A stretch of 64,000 nt of DNA from Micromonospora lupini (lineage in GTDB: Bacteria > Actinomycetota > Actinomycetes > Mycobacteriales > Micromonosporaceae): positions 1,116,001 to 1,180,000 of the forward strand of contig NZ_JAPENL010000001.1 in the NCBI RefSeq assembly GCF_026342015.1. Reading direction: 5' to 3'. The notes under the pieces are model-generated. The model was not told the DNA's origin. It did no database searches and was given only the letters and a program-made list of their open reading frames with translations. This document shows positions 25,806 through 33,974 of this stretch, one piece after another. The first letter of the stretch is position 1; each line of letters opens with the position of its first letter. Both the position numbers and the translations under genes were made by a program.

Positions 25806-26936
25806 ATGACGACGGGACAGCATTCGGGCCCACCTCCGCTCGGCGTCGAGGAGGAGTTCCTCGTCGTCGACGCCGAGCGGGGCGAGGTCGTACCGCTGGC
25901 GGCCACGGTCGTCGACGGCGCGCGACCGACGCTCGGCCCTCGGGTGGGCGGCGAGATCACCACCCTGCAGATCGAGACGCGCACCGACCCGTTCCAGAGC
26001 GTCGACGACCTCGCCGCCCAGCTCGTCGAGGGCCGGGCCGCCATTCAGGCCGCCGCCCGCTCGGCGGGCCTGCGGGTGATCGCCAGCGGCTCGCCGGTGC
26101 TGGGCCGTGCCGTGCCGCCGCCCCTCACCCAGGGGCCACGGCAGGATCGGGGCATCGCGACCTTCCGGGGGCTGCACGACGAGCTGGCGATCTGCGCCGT
26201 CCACGTCCACGTGGAGCAGCCCGACCGGGACCGGGCCGTGCTGATCGGCAACCACCTGCGCGCGCACCTGCCGGTGCTCCTCGCCCTGACCGCCAACTCG
26301 CCCTACTGGGCGGAGCGCGACACCGGCTACGCGAGTTGGCGCAGCGTCACCTGGGGCCGCTGGCCGGTGGCCGGCCCACCGCCGTACCTGACGTCCGCCC
26401 GGCAGTACGACGACCACGTGGACATGCTGCTCGACGCGGGCGCAATCGTCGACCACGGCACGATCTTCTGGGATCTCCGCCTGTCCACACACCACCCCAC
26501 GCTCGAGGTGCGGGTCGCCGACGTCCCCGTCACCGCCGCCGAGTCCGCAGCACTCGCCGCCCTGGTGCGGGCCCTGGTGGTCGTCGCCGGGGAGGCCGTC
26601 GACCGGGGCGACGAGGGACCGCGGCTGGTCCCCGAGCTGCTGCGGCTCGCCTACTGGCGGGCCGCCCGCGACGGCATGGGCGGCCACGGCGTCGACGTCG
26701 CCACGGGCCGGCTGCTGCCTGCGGCGACCCTCGCCGAGCGGCTGGTCGAGCGCGCCCGACCGGCGCTGGACGCCGCGGGCGACCGCGAACGGGTGGACGG
26801 CTGGCTGACCTGGCTCGCCGCGGACGGCGACGGCGCGACCCGTCAGCGGGCCGCCCACGCGGTACGCGGACGACTGACCGACGTGGTCGACGAGATCGTC
26901 AGCCGGACCGCGCCGGAAGAGGGCACATCTGCGTAA
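25806..26936 (+). CDS. GCS2 family carboxylate-amine ligase (YbdK-like), copy 1
   Basis: The 376-residue product begins PPLGVEEEFLVVD, the GCS2 signature with catalytic glutamates that bind Mg-ATP, and continues with AVHVHVEQPDRDRAVLIGNHLR, SPYWAERDTGYASWRS and HHPTLEVRVADVPVT. Family members ligate an amine to the gamma-carboxyl of glutamate; E. coli YbdK has weak glutamate-cysteine ligase activity. Start ATG at 25806 follows a GAGGA-like site. A second GCS2 gene lies at 42573-43718, so the strain has at least two, probably with different amine substrates. Confidence 0.85.
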   Translation: MTTGQHSGPPPLGVEEEFLVVDAERGEVVPLAATVVDGARPTLGPRVGGEITTLQIETRTDPFQSVDDLAAQLVEGRAAIQAAARSAGLRVIASGSPVLGRAVPPPLTQGPRQDRGIATFRGLHDELAICAVHVHVEQPDRDRAVLIGNHLRAHLPVLLALTANSPYWAERDTGYASWRSVTWGRWPVAGPPPYLTSARQYDDHVDMLLDAGAIVDHGTIFWDLRLSTHHPTLEVRVADVPVTAAESAALAALVRALVVVAGEAVDRGDEGPRLVPELLRLAYWRAARDGMGGHGVDVATGRLLPAATLAERLVERARPALDAAGDRERVDGWLTWLAADGDGATRQRAAHAVRGRLTDVVDEIVSRTAPEEGTSA

Positions 26937-27035
26937 CGACAAGCCGTCCCGCCCCCGCGATGCTGAAGGAACCGGATGTCGGCGGCAGGCAGATCCTCCC
27001 CGCGCAGACCGGCACAGTGAGGCAGGGGAGGCCAC

Positions 27036-27698
27036 GTGAACGACACCGACCTGACACCCAGGGTCCCCGTCCAGCACCACCGCAGGCCGCCGGCCGACAT
27101 GGTGCACGAGGCCGAGGCGTTCGCACAGCGGATGGCGCAGCGCCGATCGGTGCGCGACTTCGCCGGCGACCCCCTGCCCGACGGGGTGGTCGAGGCCGCC
27201 ATCCGGGCCGCGTCGACTGCGCCCAGCGGCGCCAACGTGCAGCCGTGGCGGTTCGTCGTCCTGACCGACCCGGCCCGCAAACGCCGGCTGCGCGAGGCCG
27301 CCGAGGCCGAAGAACGCGCGTTCTACGACCGTCGGGCCTCCGCAGAGTGGCTGGGTGCGATCGCCGGGCTCGGCACCGACTGGCGCAAGCCGTTCCTGGA
27401 GACCGCACCGGCCGTCATCGTCGTGTTCGAGGTGCACCAGGGGCCGCGCAGCCCGAAGCCGTACTACGTCAAGGAGTCCGTCGGCATCGCGGTCGGCCTG
27501 CTGATCACCGCGCTGCACCACGCCGGCCTGGTCACGCTTACCCACACGCCAAGCCCGATGCGGTTCCTCAACGAGGTGTGCGAGCGGCCACCCGAGGAGC
27601 GCCCGTACGTCGTGATGCCCGTCGGTTATCCCACAGCGGACGCCCACGTCCCCGACCTGCCCCGCAAACCCCTCGACGAGATCATGGTCCGCTGGTGA
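27036..27698 (+). CDS. nitroreductase-fold iodotyrosine deiodinase-like protein
   Basis: The 220-residue FMN protein follows the iodotyrosine deiodinase (IYD) subfamily closely: RRSVRDF for FMN phosphate, STAPSGANVQPWRF, EERAFYDRRASAEWL with the E-x3-Y pair, and DTDW-like GTDWRKPFLE with the lysine that close over the zwitterion of halotyrosine. The C terminus VPDLPRKPLDEIMV is nearly the same as in animal IYD, from memory of the family. Bacterial homologues reductively dehalogenate halotyrosines. GTG start with GGGGAGG. The 3' end overlaps the converging monooxygenase gene by 17 bases. Confidence 0.84.
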   Translation: MNDTDLTPRVPVQHHRRPPADMVHEAEAFAQRMAQRRSVRDFAGDPLPDGVVEAAIRAASTAPSGANVQPWRFVVLTDPARKRRLREAAEAEERAFYDRRASAEWLGAIAGLGTDWRKPFLETAPAVIVVFEVHQGPRSPKPYYVKESVGIAVGLLITALHHAGLVTLTHTPSPMRFLNEVCERPPEERPYVVMPVGYPTADAHVPDLPRKPLDEIMVRW

Positions 27699-29226
27699 GG
27701 TCCTCGGTCAGGAACTCGACCAACGGCTCCACGTGTCGGTCCGGACGTCGCCACTCGGCGAGCAGATCCTCCAGCAGATGCTGCTCGGCGACGAGTTCCG
27801 CGCCACGGTATCGCCTGATCACCGGGTGGATGAACGCGCTCTCCCGCGCGCGATCGGGGGTCGGGTGGCGGTCGATGGCGAAGACGTCGCCGTAGTCGTC
27901 GCGGCCCCACCGCAGCGCGAGCGTGTACCACTGGGTGGCGTCCGCGAAGCGCTCCACGGCGTAGTCCTCCGGCAGGTCCTCGTAGTGGTGGATGTAGCCG
28001 GTGGCCTCGTCGCGGACGAAGACGTCACACAGGTACTCGAACTGCGTCCACAGCGCCGAGGACCAGTTGACGCGGTCGAGCATCAGCTTCGTCAGCGACA
28101 CGGCGTCGGCAGGCGTCGTCGCGTACGACAGCGGCACGCCGTCGTAGCGCTCCCGCAGGATCCGGGTGAACGTCCGCAGGTTGTAGCGGAATCCGTCGAT
28201 GAACGGCGACGACGCGTGCTTGGCGTCGCGGGCCTGGGCGATGGTGCCGGCGAAGTACATGTCGTCGACGTTGCTCGACTGCCAGTCGGGGCGCAGACCG
28301 GGCATGCGGCCGTCGCGCACCAGGTCGGGTCGGGACGTCTCGTCGAACAGCGCCGTGTCCATCCGGAAGCCCGTGCACCGCAGCACCGTGTGGTAGTCCA
28401 GCTCGGCGGTCTCCCCCTGGGCATGGGTGTACGTGATCGACACCCGGAACCGCCCGTCGACGGGCCGGATCTCGTCGATGGTGCAGTCCAGCACCGAGTG
28501 CAGCGTCTTGAACTGGTAGCTGTCGAGGATCGCGCCGTACTGACCGCGTACGTCGCCTGGGTGTTTGGTGTTCCACGCCAGTCGCAGGGGCTGCCGGCTG
28601 GCGAGGTGCACCATCGACGCCCGGCCGAGGATGGCCGACGCGGTCTCGAAGGCGGAGTTGCCCTTGCCGATGACGAGGACCCGCTGACCGTCGTACGCCG
28701 TGGGGTCGACGACCATGTCCTCGTACCCGATAGCGTGTTCGATGCCCTTGATGGCCGGCACGAAGGGCCGGCCCCAGCCGGTCGCGACGACCAGGCAGCG
28801 CGCACGCACGTCCCCCCGGTCGGTGCGCACCGTGAAACCGTCACCGGTCCGCGTGATCCGCTCGACAGTCGTGCCGAAGCGGATGTTGAGCTGGTGGACC
28901 CGCTGGAACTCGGCGAGGTAGCGCACCAGGTCGTCGGCCGCCGGCAGGTACTCCTCGCTGAAGCGCGGAAACAGCAGGTCCGGTGAGTCGTTGAGCAGCG
29001 AGTTCCAGTCCCAGCGCAGGCGAATCTCCGGATCGGCGCTGTCGGTGTGCACCTTGTTCAACGAGATGAGCCGACGGTGGCGCGGAAACCGCCGGAAGAA
29101 GCCGCCGGGCTCGTCGCCGCTCTCCAGTGTCAGGTAGTCGGCACCGTGTTGCTGCAGGTAGTAGCTCAGTTGGAGGCCGGCGGGTCCCGCACCGACGATG
29201 ACGTACCGGTGTTCGCTGCTGACCAT
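27682..29226 (-). CDS. FAD-dependent monooxygenase (FOXRED2/flavin monooxygenase-like)
   Basis: A 514-residue flavoprotein. The N terminus YVIVGAGPAGLQLSYYLQQ is the FAD-binding GxGxxG, with DEPGGFFRRFPRHRRLISLNK; the second Rossmann motif is RVLVIGKGNSAFETA for NADPH. CLVVATGW and TVLRCTGFRMD are the ATG-type motifs. Its best likeness is to FOXRED2-like FAD oxidoreductases. The ATG at 29226 lies directly ahead of the FAD strand with GAAGGG upstream; ATG codons upstream at 29265 and 29289 are possible. Substrate unknown. Confidence 0.82.
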   Translation of the reverse strand: MVSSEHRYVIVGAGPAGLQLSYYLQQHGADYLTLESGDEPGGFFRRFPRHRRLISLNKVHTDSADPEIRLRWDWNSLLNDSPDLLFPRFSEEYLPAADDLVRYLAEFQRVHQLNIRFGTTVERITRTGDGFTVRTDRGDVRARCLVVATGWGRPFVPAIKGIEHAIGYEDMVVDPTAYDGQRVLVIGKGNSAFETASAILGRASMVHLASRQPLRLAWNTKHPGDVRGQYGAILDSYQFKTLHSVLDCTIDEIRPVDGRFRVSITYTHAQGETAELDYHTVLRCTGFRMDTALFDETSRPDLVRDGRMPGLRPDWQSSNVDDMYFAGTIAQARDAKHASSPFIDGFRYNLRTFTRILRERYDGVPLSYATTPADAVSLTKLMLDRVNWSSALWTQFEYLCDVFVRDEATGYIHHYEDLPEDYAVERFADATQWYTLALRWGRDDYGDVFAIDRHPTPDRARESAFIHPVIRRYRGAELVAEQHLLEDLLAEWRRPDRHVEPLVEFLTEDLTSGP

Positions 29227-29495
29227 CCTGCGGCCCTTCGACGGAGGAACGAATCCATCGACCATGGGATGCGAAGCGAAAAGTGTCAATGCCCGTCACT
29301 GCCGGTCATTTCGACGGGATCGGTTGGCGGCGAGGCCGGCGAGTGTGGTGACGATTGCCGCGACGGCCACCACCGCAGCGGTCGCCGTGCCCTCAGGGGC
29401 TGGTCATCGCGCCACCAGAAGCACGGCGCTGGTCCCCGCGCCGACCGCCAGGGTTCGCTGCGGGAGGGCGAGCGGCGATAGCCAGTCTCGTGCCG
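29227..29495. other. intergenic region with remnant-like hydrophobic frame
   Basis: No complete gene. On the minus strand a short frame ending at 29296 encodes a hydrophobic segment (VVAVAAIVTTLAGLAANRS) followed by a basic tail, like the end of a membrane protein, but it has a stop close upstream and no ribosome binding site. Probably a degraded gene end. Confidence 0.35.
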
Positions 29496-30188
29496 TCAGG
29501 GGGAGCCGTCGAGATCAGCGACGGCGCGTAGGCCATCGCTGTCCCGGATGACAATTTCGCGATAGCCCGTGGCGATGATTCCAGCCCCGCGCAAGCTCCC
29601 GAGCGCCTTTTGCAGGCTGATCTCTGCAGCTCCACACAGAGTGGCCAGTTCACTCTGTGTGAGGCGCACGTTGATGACGAGCCCCTCGCAGCTTCGTCGG
29701 CCGTATGCCGCAGCAATCTCCCACAGCACACGCGCCAAGCGGACCTTGACCGAATAGGAGGCGAAATCCACCCGTCGTCGGTTGGCCCAGCGCAACCTGT
29801 CGGCCACGATGCCGGCGACCTCCATGGCGGCGTCCGGATTGGCTCGGAGAAAGGCGCGGAACTCACTGCGGTGGACGATCCGAACGATCGAAGATCGGCA
29901 GGCGGTGACCGTCGCGGTCCTCGGCGTTCCGTTCAGCGCCGAGATCTCGCCGACGAGATCACCAGACATCCGGATCGCCAGCAGTGCCTGTCGACCGTCG
30001 GCCATCTCGACGGTGACCTTGGCGAGTGCATCGTCTAGCAGGATGACGTGCGATTCGAGGGCGCCCTCTCGCAGCACGACTTGGGACTCCTTAACGGAAC
30101 GACGGATCGCAACGGCCAAAAGACGATCCCTGGCGGTCTTCTCGAGTCGGCCAAGGAAGGTCCCGGGCAACCATGTGGTGTTGTCCAC
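29496..30188 (-). CDS. Crp/Fnr family regulator with intact cNMP-binding cassette
   Basis: The 230-residue protein has a cNMP-binding domain with a phosphate-binding cassette GEISALNGTPRTATV (G-E ... R-T-A, the residues that hold the cyclic phosphate) and a C-terminal winged helix LTQSELATLCGAAEISLQKALGSLRGAGII. So it should be able to bind a cyclic nucleotide and DNA. GTG at 30188 has GGAGG six bases upstream; the ATG at 30218 has a too-close site. It lies 73 bases behind the PycTM-like gene and opposite a nucleotidyl cyclase, suggesting it senses that cyclase's product. Confidence 0.82.
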   Translation of the reverse strand: MDNTTWLPGTFLGRLEKTARDRLLAVAIRRSVKESQVVLREGALESHVILLDDALAKVTVEMADGRQALLAIRMSGDLVGEISALNGTPRTATVTACRSSIVRIVHRSEFRAFLRANPDAAMEVAGIVADRLRWANRRRVDFASYSVKVRLARVLWEIAAAYGRRSCEGLVINVRLTQSELATLCGAAEISLQKALGSLRGAGIIATGYREIVIRDSDGLRAVADLDGSP

Positions 30189-30261
30189 GTACCGCCTCCG
30201 TCCCGCCTTGGAGATCATCCTTCACGTTCCGCTCCATGATCGCTACCGACGGCGGCCCCGT

Positions 30262-30804
30262 TTAGGGCATCAGCCGTGTCGAGAAGGTCGAGAAGAGCAT
30301 CAGTCCCGCAGACGACGCCATCGCCACCATGAGCCATGGCATGCTCCGGCGTACCCGTAGGTGCTTCGCCATAGCGATGCGGGCGAGCACGGTGACGAGG
30401 TCCCACACCTCGTCCCTGTGACGTCTGATCGACGCCGCAGAAGGGCTTTCCCCTCCTCGGACGAGGTTCGGAAAGGCGAATCGGTTGGCGCTTCTGGCAC
30501 CGTCGAGACGAGGTCGAAGCGCCAGGACCAGCAGCCAGGCGGCCGACGCAATACCGACGACGAAGAGGATCACCAGAAGCACAGCCAGCAAGACGATGAT
30601 GATCGGGGCATCTCCAACCACGTATGGCACGACTCTGTCCACTACCGCGGTGGCCACTCCACCCTCGATCGCCAGCAGAGCAAAGGCCTTGGTGTCCGCG
30701 TGACGAATCGAGGTTTGGAGTGAGGCTACCGTGGCCAGGCCAACCTGGAGATCGCGCCACGGATCGAGGTGAGGCTGTCTGGCGGTGCGCCGAGCGTTTC
30801 CCAT
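30262..30804 (-). CDS. Pycsar effector-like membrane protein (PycTM type, DUF5706)
   Basis: The 180-residue product follows the Pycsar TM effector pattern: a first helix with LQTSIRHADTKAFALLAIEGGVA (ADTKA motif), two central membrane helices (APIIIVLLAVLLVILFVV, SAAWLLVLAL), an exposed loop, then the helix RDEVWDLVTVLARIAMAKHLRVRR and a last membrane helix LMVAMASSAGLMLF. Such effectors disrupt the membrane when a cyclic pyrimidine nucleotide signals phage infection. ATG at 30804 leaves 164 bp for divergent promoters; a TTG frame start at 30882 is possible. Strong match in pattern, inferred activity. Confidence 0.78.
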   Translation of the reverse strand: MGNARRTARQPHLDPWRDLQVGLATVASLQTSIRHADTKAFALLAIEGGVATAVVDRVVPYVVGDAPIIIVLLAVLLVILFVVGIASAAWLLVLALRPRLDGARSANRFAFPNLVRGGESPSAASIRRHRDEVWDLVTVLARIAMAKHLRVRRSMPWLMVAMASSAGLMLFSTFSTRLMP

Positions 30805-30968
30805 GCTCCCAGTGAAGGCCGGCACCCAGACGAATTTGGAGTCGAAGTACGGGTTGTCGTCCACCCGACGGTGTATCCACAACCCCTATTTCTATGGAAT
30901 TTCCAGCGCGCCGAGCCGCTAGAGATGACGTTGACCGGCTCACCGTCATCACTGGAAGGGTGGATCGC

Positions 30969-31790
30969 GTGCCTGACTTCGCCGATCCGGACCGTCGCAT
31001 GCTTGTCGCCGTGGATATGGAGCGCTACAGCGGGCGGGACAACATCCTGCAGCACCGGGCTCAACTGGCTTTTCAGACGATCATGGCGGAAGCGTGTGAG
31101 GAACTGGGCTTCGACCGGACCAACTGGCTCATACAGCAGGGAGGCGATGGAGAACTGGCGATCTTGCCATCTGGAACGAGCGAGCGGGCCGTGGTGACGC
31201 GGCTGACACCCACCGTTGATCGCCTCCTGCGCGAGCACAATCGCGGCCTCGCTCCGGAGGCACGGATCCGGCTACGCATCGGCGTCCACGAAGGGCTGGT
31301 CCATCTTGACGGTGCAAACGGCTACCCAGGGGACGCGGTCGTGACCGTTTGTCGGTTGATCGACTCACCGCAGCTCAAGGACGCGCTGCGACAGTTCCCC
31401 GGCGCTGCGGTTGCTCTGATCGTCTCGGACCGGATTCATCAGGACATCGTCCGCCATTACCAAGACCTGAGACCGGAGCATTTTCAGCGGGTGTCGGCGG
31501 AGGTGCCGGGGAAGAACTTCCAAGCCGTTGCTTGGATCTACGTGCCCGGTGAAAACATCGCCGATGCGGTCACGCACGCCGGCGAGAGGGGCTTCTCTCC
31601 TCGTAATGATCCGAAAGAGGATGGTGGGGGCGTCGGCCGGCGCAGCCGCGCCTCCTCTCCACAGCCCTCACCTGGCGGACAGACCTTCCAGAACATCACC
31701 TCCCACGGGGTCAACGCCTTCGGCAACGGCAACATCATCTCCACATCAGGCAGGCCTGACGACGCGGAGTCTTGGCGGTTGGACTCGTGA
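30969..31790 (+). CDS. class III nucleotidyl cyclase (PycC-like) with C-terminal NAFGNGN motif
   Basis: The 273-residue protein has a single class III cyclase domain: LVAVDMERYSGRDN with metal-binding D16, QQGGDGELAILPSG with D60, and RIRLRIGVHEGLVHLDGANGYPGDAV. The catalytic core is complete, as in Pycsar pyrimidine cyclases, which make cCMP or cUMP. Unlike them it has a tail of about 60 residues, rich in S, P and G, ending in NITSHGVNAFGNGNIIST (NAFGNGN at 249-255). GTG at 30969 has GGAAGGG ten bases upstream; an ATG at 30894 has no site. The stop overlaps the start of the next gene (GTGA). Confidence 0.82.
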   Translation: MPDFADPDRRMLVAVDMERYSGRDNILQHRAQLAFQTIMAEACEELGFDRTNWLIQQGGDGELAILPSGTSERAVVTRLTPTVDRLLREHNRGLAPEARIRLRIGVHEGLVHLDGANGYPGDAVVTVCRLIDSPQLKDALRQFPGAAVALIVSDRIHQDIVRHYQDLRPEHFQRVSAEVPGKNFQAVAWIYVPGENIADAVTHAGERGFSPRNDPKEDGGGVGRRSRASSPQPSPGGQTFQNITSHGVNAFGNGNIISTSGRPDDAESWRLDS

Positions 31791-33973
31791 ACGGATCGCA
31801 GCCCGTAGACGCTACCGCCGTGCCGGGCGCCCCAGAGGACGGCAGTGGACGCAAGGCAGTCGTCCCGCTACAGGTTCCGGTGGAGGACTCGTCTGTGCAG
31901 GTGGGGGCTCGCAGTCAATCGGACAGCGGTCAGGAGGAGAACATCCCTCCAGATTCACTCCGGCTGGACCCCCATGTAGGCGAAGAGCTGTACGGCACCA
32001 GCTTCGAGGCCAACTACTCCCGCGTTCACGCCCGCGGGGCGAACGCCTTCGGCAACCACAACACGATCCACTACATCACTTATCAAGGTCAACCAGCCGC
32101 CAAGCCCTTCATTCGGGATGCCGTCGAAGTGCCGGACCTCCTCATGGTCTACACCGGGACGGATTCGGACAGCGAGCTCACCGCCTTGCTCGACCAACGC
32201 TCTACCGCCTGTTTGACCGGCCGACCCAACACAGGCCGATTCAGCGCAGCATGCGCCGCGCTGGCGCGACGCCACGATGCGAAGCGTGTGCGCGAGGTGC
32301 TGCTGCCCGAGGAGATCAAGGCGGAGGCTCTCCATCACGCGGCTGACAACCTAATGGCAGATCACGGTTACGTCCTCCGACTACCCGGCAACGGACATGT
32401 CGAGGCAATGCGTGTGCTGGCTGACGTCTTCCGGCAACGCTCGGCCAGCCTGCTCCTGATCCGGGATGACGAGTCGCGCGCCCGCAACAGGCACAGCGCG
32501 GAGGTCGCGCATCGCGGTCCCGACCCGGTGGCTGTGTTCCGCAGACACCTGCAGCACCAGCTCTGCAATCGTGCGGACCTCAGCGAGGAGGAGAGCGGGC
32601 GCCACGTCGAGACCTACCTCCAGCACCCAGGTCTCACTGCGTCGATCGAGAGGACGTACAGGCCCATCGAGGTGGTACGGCTCGCGAAGGATGTCGCGAA
32701 TCGCCATCCCGCTGACCAAAACGCACTCGCCGACATCATCGGGATGTCCCAGCCGAGCCGTAGGGCACGCGCAGCCGAAATCCTTCGTTCCGAGGCCACC
32801 GGCGGAGATCGACGTCCGCGTCGAGCCGACCAGCACGAAAGAGCCTTTCGCATTGCGTACGCCGTCTTCGCCCAGCAACCCCTGCACTACGTCTTCGAGG
32901 CCGCGAGCCTGCTGCTAGAGGAGATCGACGGACAGGCCAATCGGCCGGACTGGGGCCGGATGGCGTTGCAGCACCCCGTGTCCGAGCTGCTCGGACCACT
33001 CGATGTCGACTGGCGGGAGGGCCAAGAGGCCGTGCGGGCACGCGGTGGCGTGTCCCGGTCAGCATGGCTACGTGACGCCGCCCTGCGTGGTGCCATCATC
33101 GATGAGGCGTGGCACGAATTCGACAGCACCAGACCCGCGATACTCAAGTGGCTCGACACCCTGGTCGCTTTCGACGAAGAGCTGGTGCGCCGCGCGGCCG
33201 CCGAAGTGGCGGGGTTGCTCGCCCACCATGACTTCGACCGGGTCTGCACAGACCTGATAGACGGCTGGGCGGCCTCGTCCAGGCCTCGAACCCGTCAAGC
33301 CGCAGCCCGGGCGATCGTCGCGGCGGACATGGGCGGCCAGGTGCACCACCTCGTCCGTCGGAAGGTGCAGGACTGGACCGGCGGTCGCCGCAACTACCAG
33401 CGGGACGCGGCCGCTCTCGTCTACGCCAGCGGACTACAGCAACCGGACCTGAGCTGGAGCCTGGCAGATCTGGGCCGCATCGCAACCGATCGGATGCAGC
33501 AGCACACCTCCGCAGTGGCGGAAGGTATCCAGCAGCTCTTCAACCACTTTCCCGACCGCGTGGACGAGGTCGTCTCCGAGCTGGCGCGGTGGTCGGACGA
33601 CCACCAGTTGCGGCGGCACGCCGGCAACGCGCTCCTCAGCCTGGCGCAACGGACAGTTGAGGATCTTCCAAGCGCCCCGTTTGACCTGATGACGAAGCTG
33701 GCGGCAAGCCAGGTTGACGCCGACGACCTCGCTCGACTTTGGCGTGTATCGCTGCTCGCCTCACGCACTTCCCAGCAGGCATGGCCGATCTTCGGCCAGT
33801 GGCTGCACAAGGCCGATTCCGATGAAACGTTCCGTAAGTCGATCTGTGCGTTGGTGACGGACCTGGCGGCCGATCCGGCCCTACGGCGTCGACTGCAGTT
33901 CCATCTCATACGCCTGACCGAGTTCCAGAGCGGCTTGCCCACGTGGCTCGAGAACGCGATGAGGGAGTGGTGA
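31787..33973 (+). CDS. large protein with NAFGNHN motif, degenerate P-loop and helical C-terminal half
   Basis: The 728-residue protein starts at a GTG overlapping the cyclase stop. Residues 1-75 look disordered; then comes HARGANAFGNHNTIHYITYQ (motif at 86-92), paired with the tail motif of the cyclase. From 145 there is a P-loop-like GRPNTGRFS in which R replaces the Walker A lysine, so ATP binding is uncertain. The second half is built of helices with HEAT-like pattern (LDTLVAFDEELVRRAAAEVAGLLAHH, RTRQAAARAIVAADMGG). The layout recalls STAND-type sensors: signalling motif, NTPase, repeat sensor. Its role as trigger of the cyclase is inferred. Confidence 0.7.
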   Translation: MNGSQPVDATAVPGAPEDGSGRKAVVPLQVPVEDSSVQVGARSQSDSGQEENIPPDSLRLDPHVGEELYGTSFEANYSRVHARGANAFGNHNTIHYITYQGQPAAKPFIRDAVEVPDLLMVYTGTDSDSELTALLDQRSTACLTGRPNTGRFSAACAALARRHDAKRVREVLLPEEIKAEALHHAADNLMADHGYVLRLPGNGHVEAMRVLADVFRQRSASLLLIRDDESRARNRHSAEVAHRGPDPVAVFRRHLQHQLCNRADLSEEESGRHVETYLQHPGLTASIERTYRPIEVVRLAKDVANRHPADQNALADIIGMSQPSRRARAAEILRSEATGGDRRPRRADQHERAFRIAYAVFAQQPLHYVFEAASLLLEEIDGQANRPDWGRMALQHPVSELLGPLDVDWREGQEAVRARGGVSRSAWLRDAALRGAIIDEAWHEFDSTRPAILKWLDTLVAFDEELVRRAAAEVAGLLAHHDFDRVCTDLIDGWAASSRPRTRQAAARAIVAADMGGQVHHLVRRKVQDWTGGRRNYQRDAAALVYASGLQQPDLSWSLADLGRIATDRMQQHTSAVAEGIQQLFNHFPDRVDEVVSELARWSDDHQLRRHAGNALLSLAQRTVEDLPSAPFDLMTKLAASQVDADDLARLWRVSLLASRTSQQAWPIFGQWLHKADSDETFRKSICALVTDLAADPALRRRLQFHLIRLTEFQSGLPTWLENAMREW

Positions 33974-33974
33974 C

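Noticed and set aside
29296..29400. Small hydrophobic minus-strand peptide
   Set aside because: Stop codon close upstream and no ribosome binding site; kept only as a possible remnant.
30894..30968. Upstream ATG for the cyclase and TTG at 30882 for the PycTM-like gene
   Set aside because: Both together would leave 11 bp between divergent genes and have no ribosome binding sites; GTG 30969 has GGAAGGG and ATG 30804 fits the effector's usual start.
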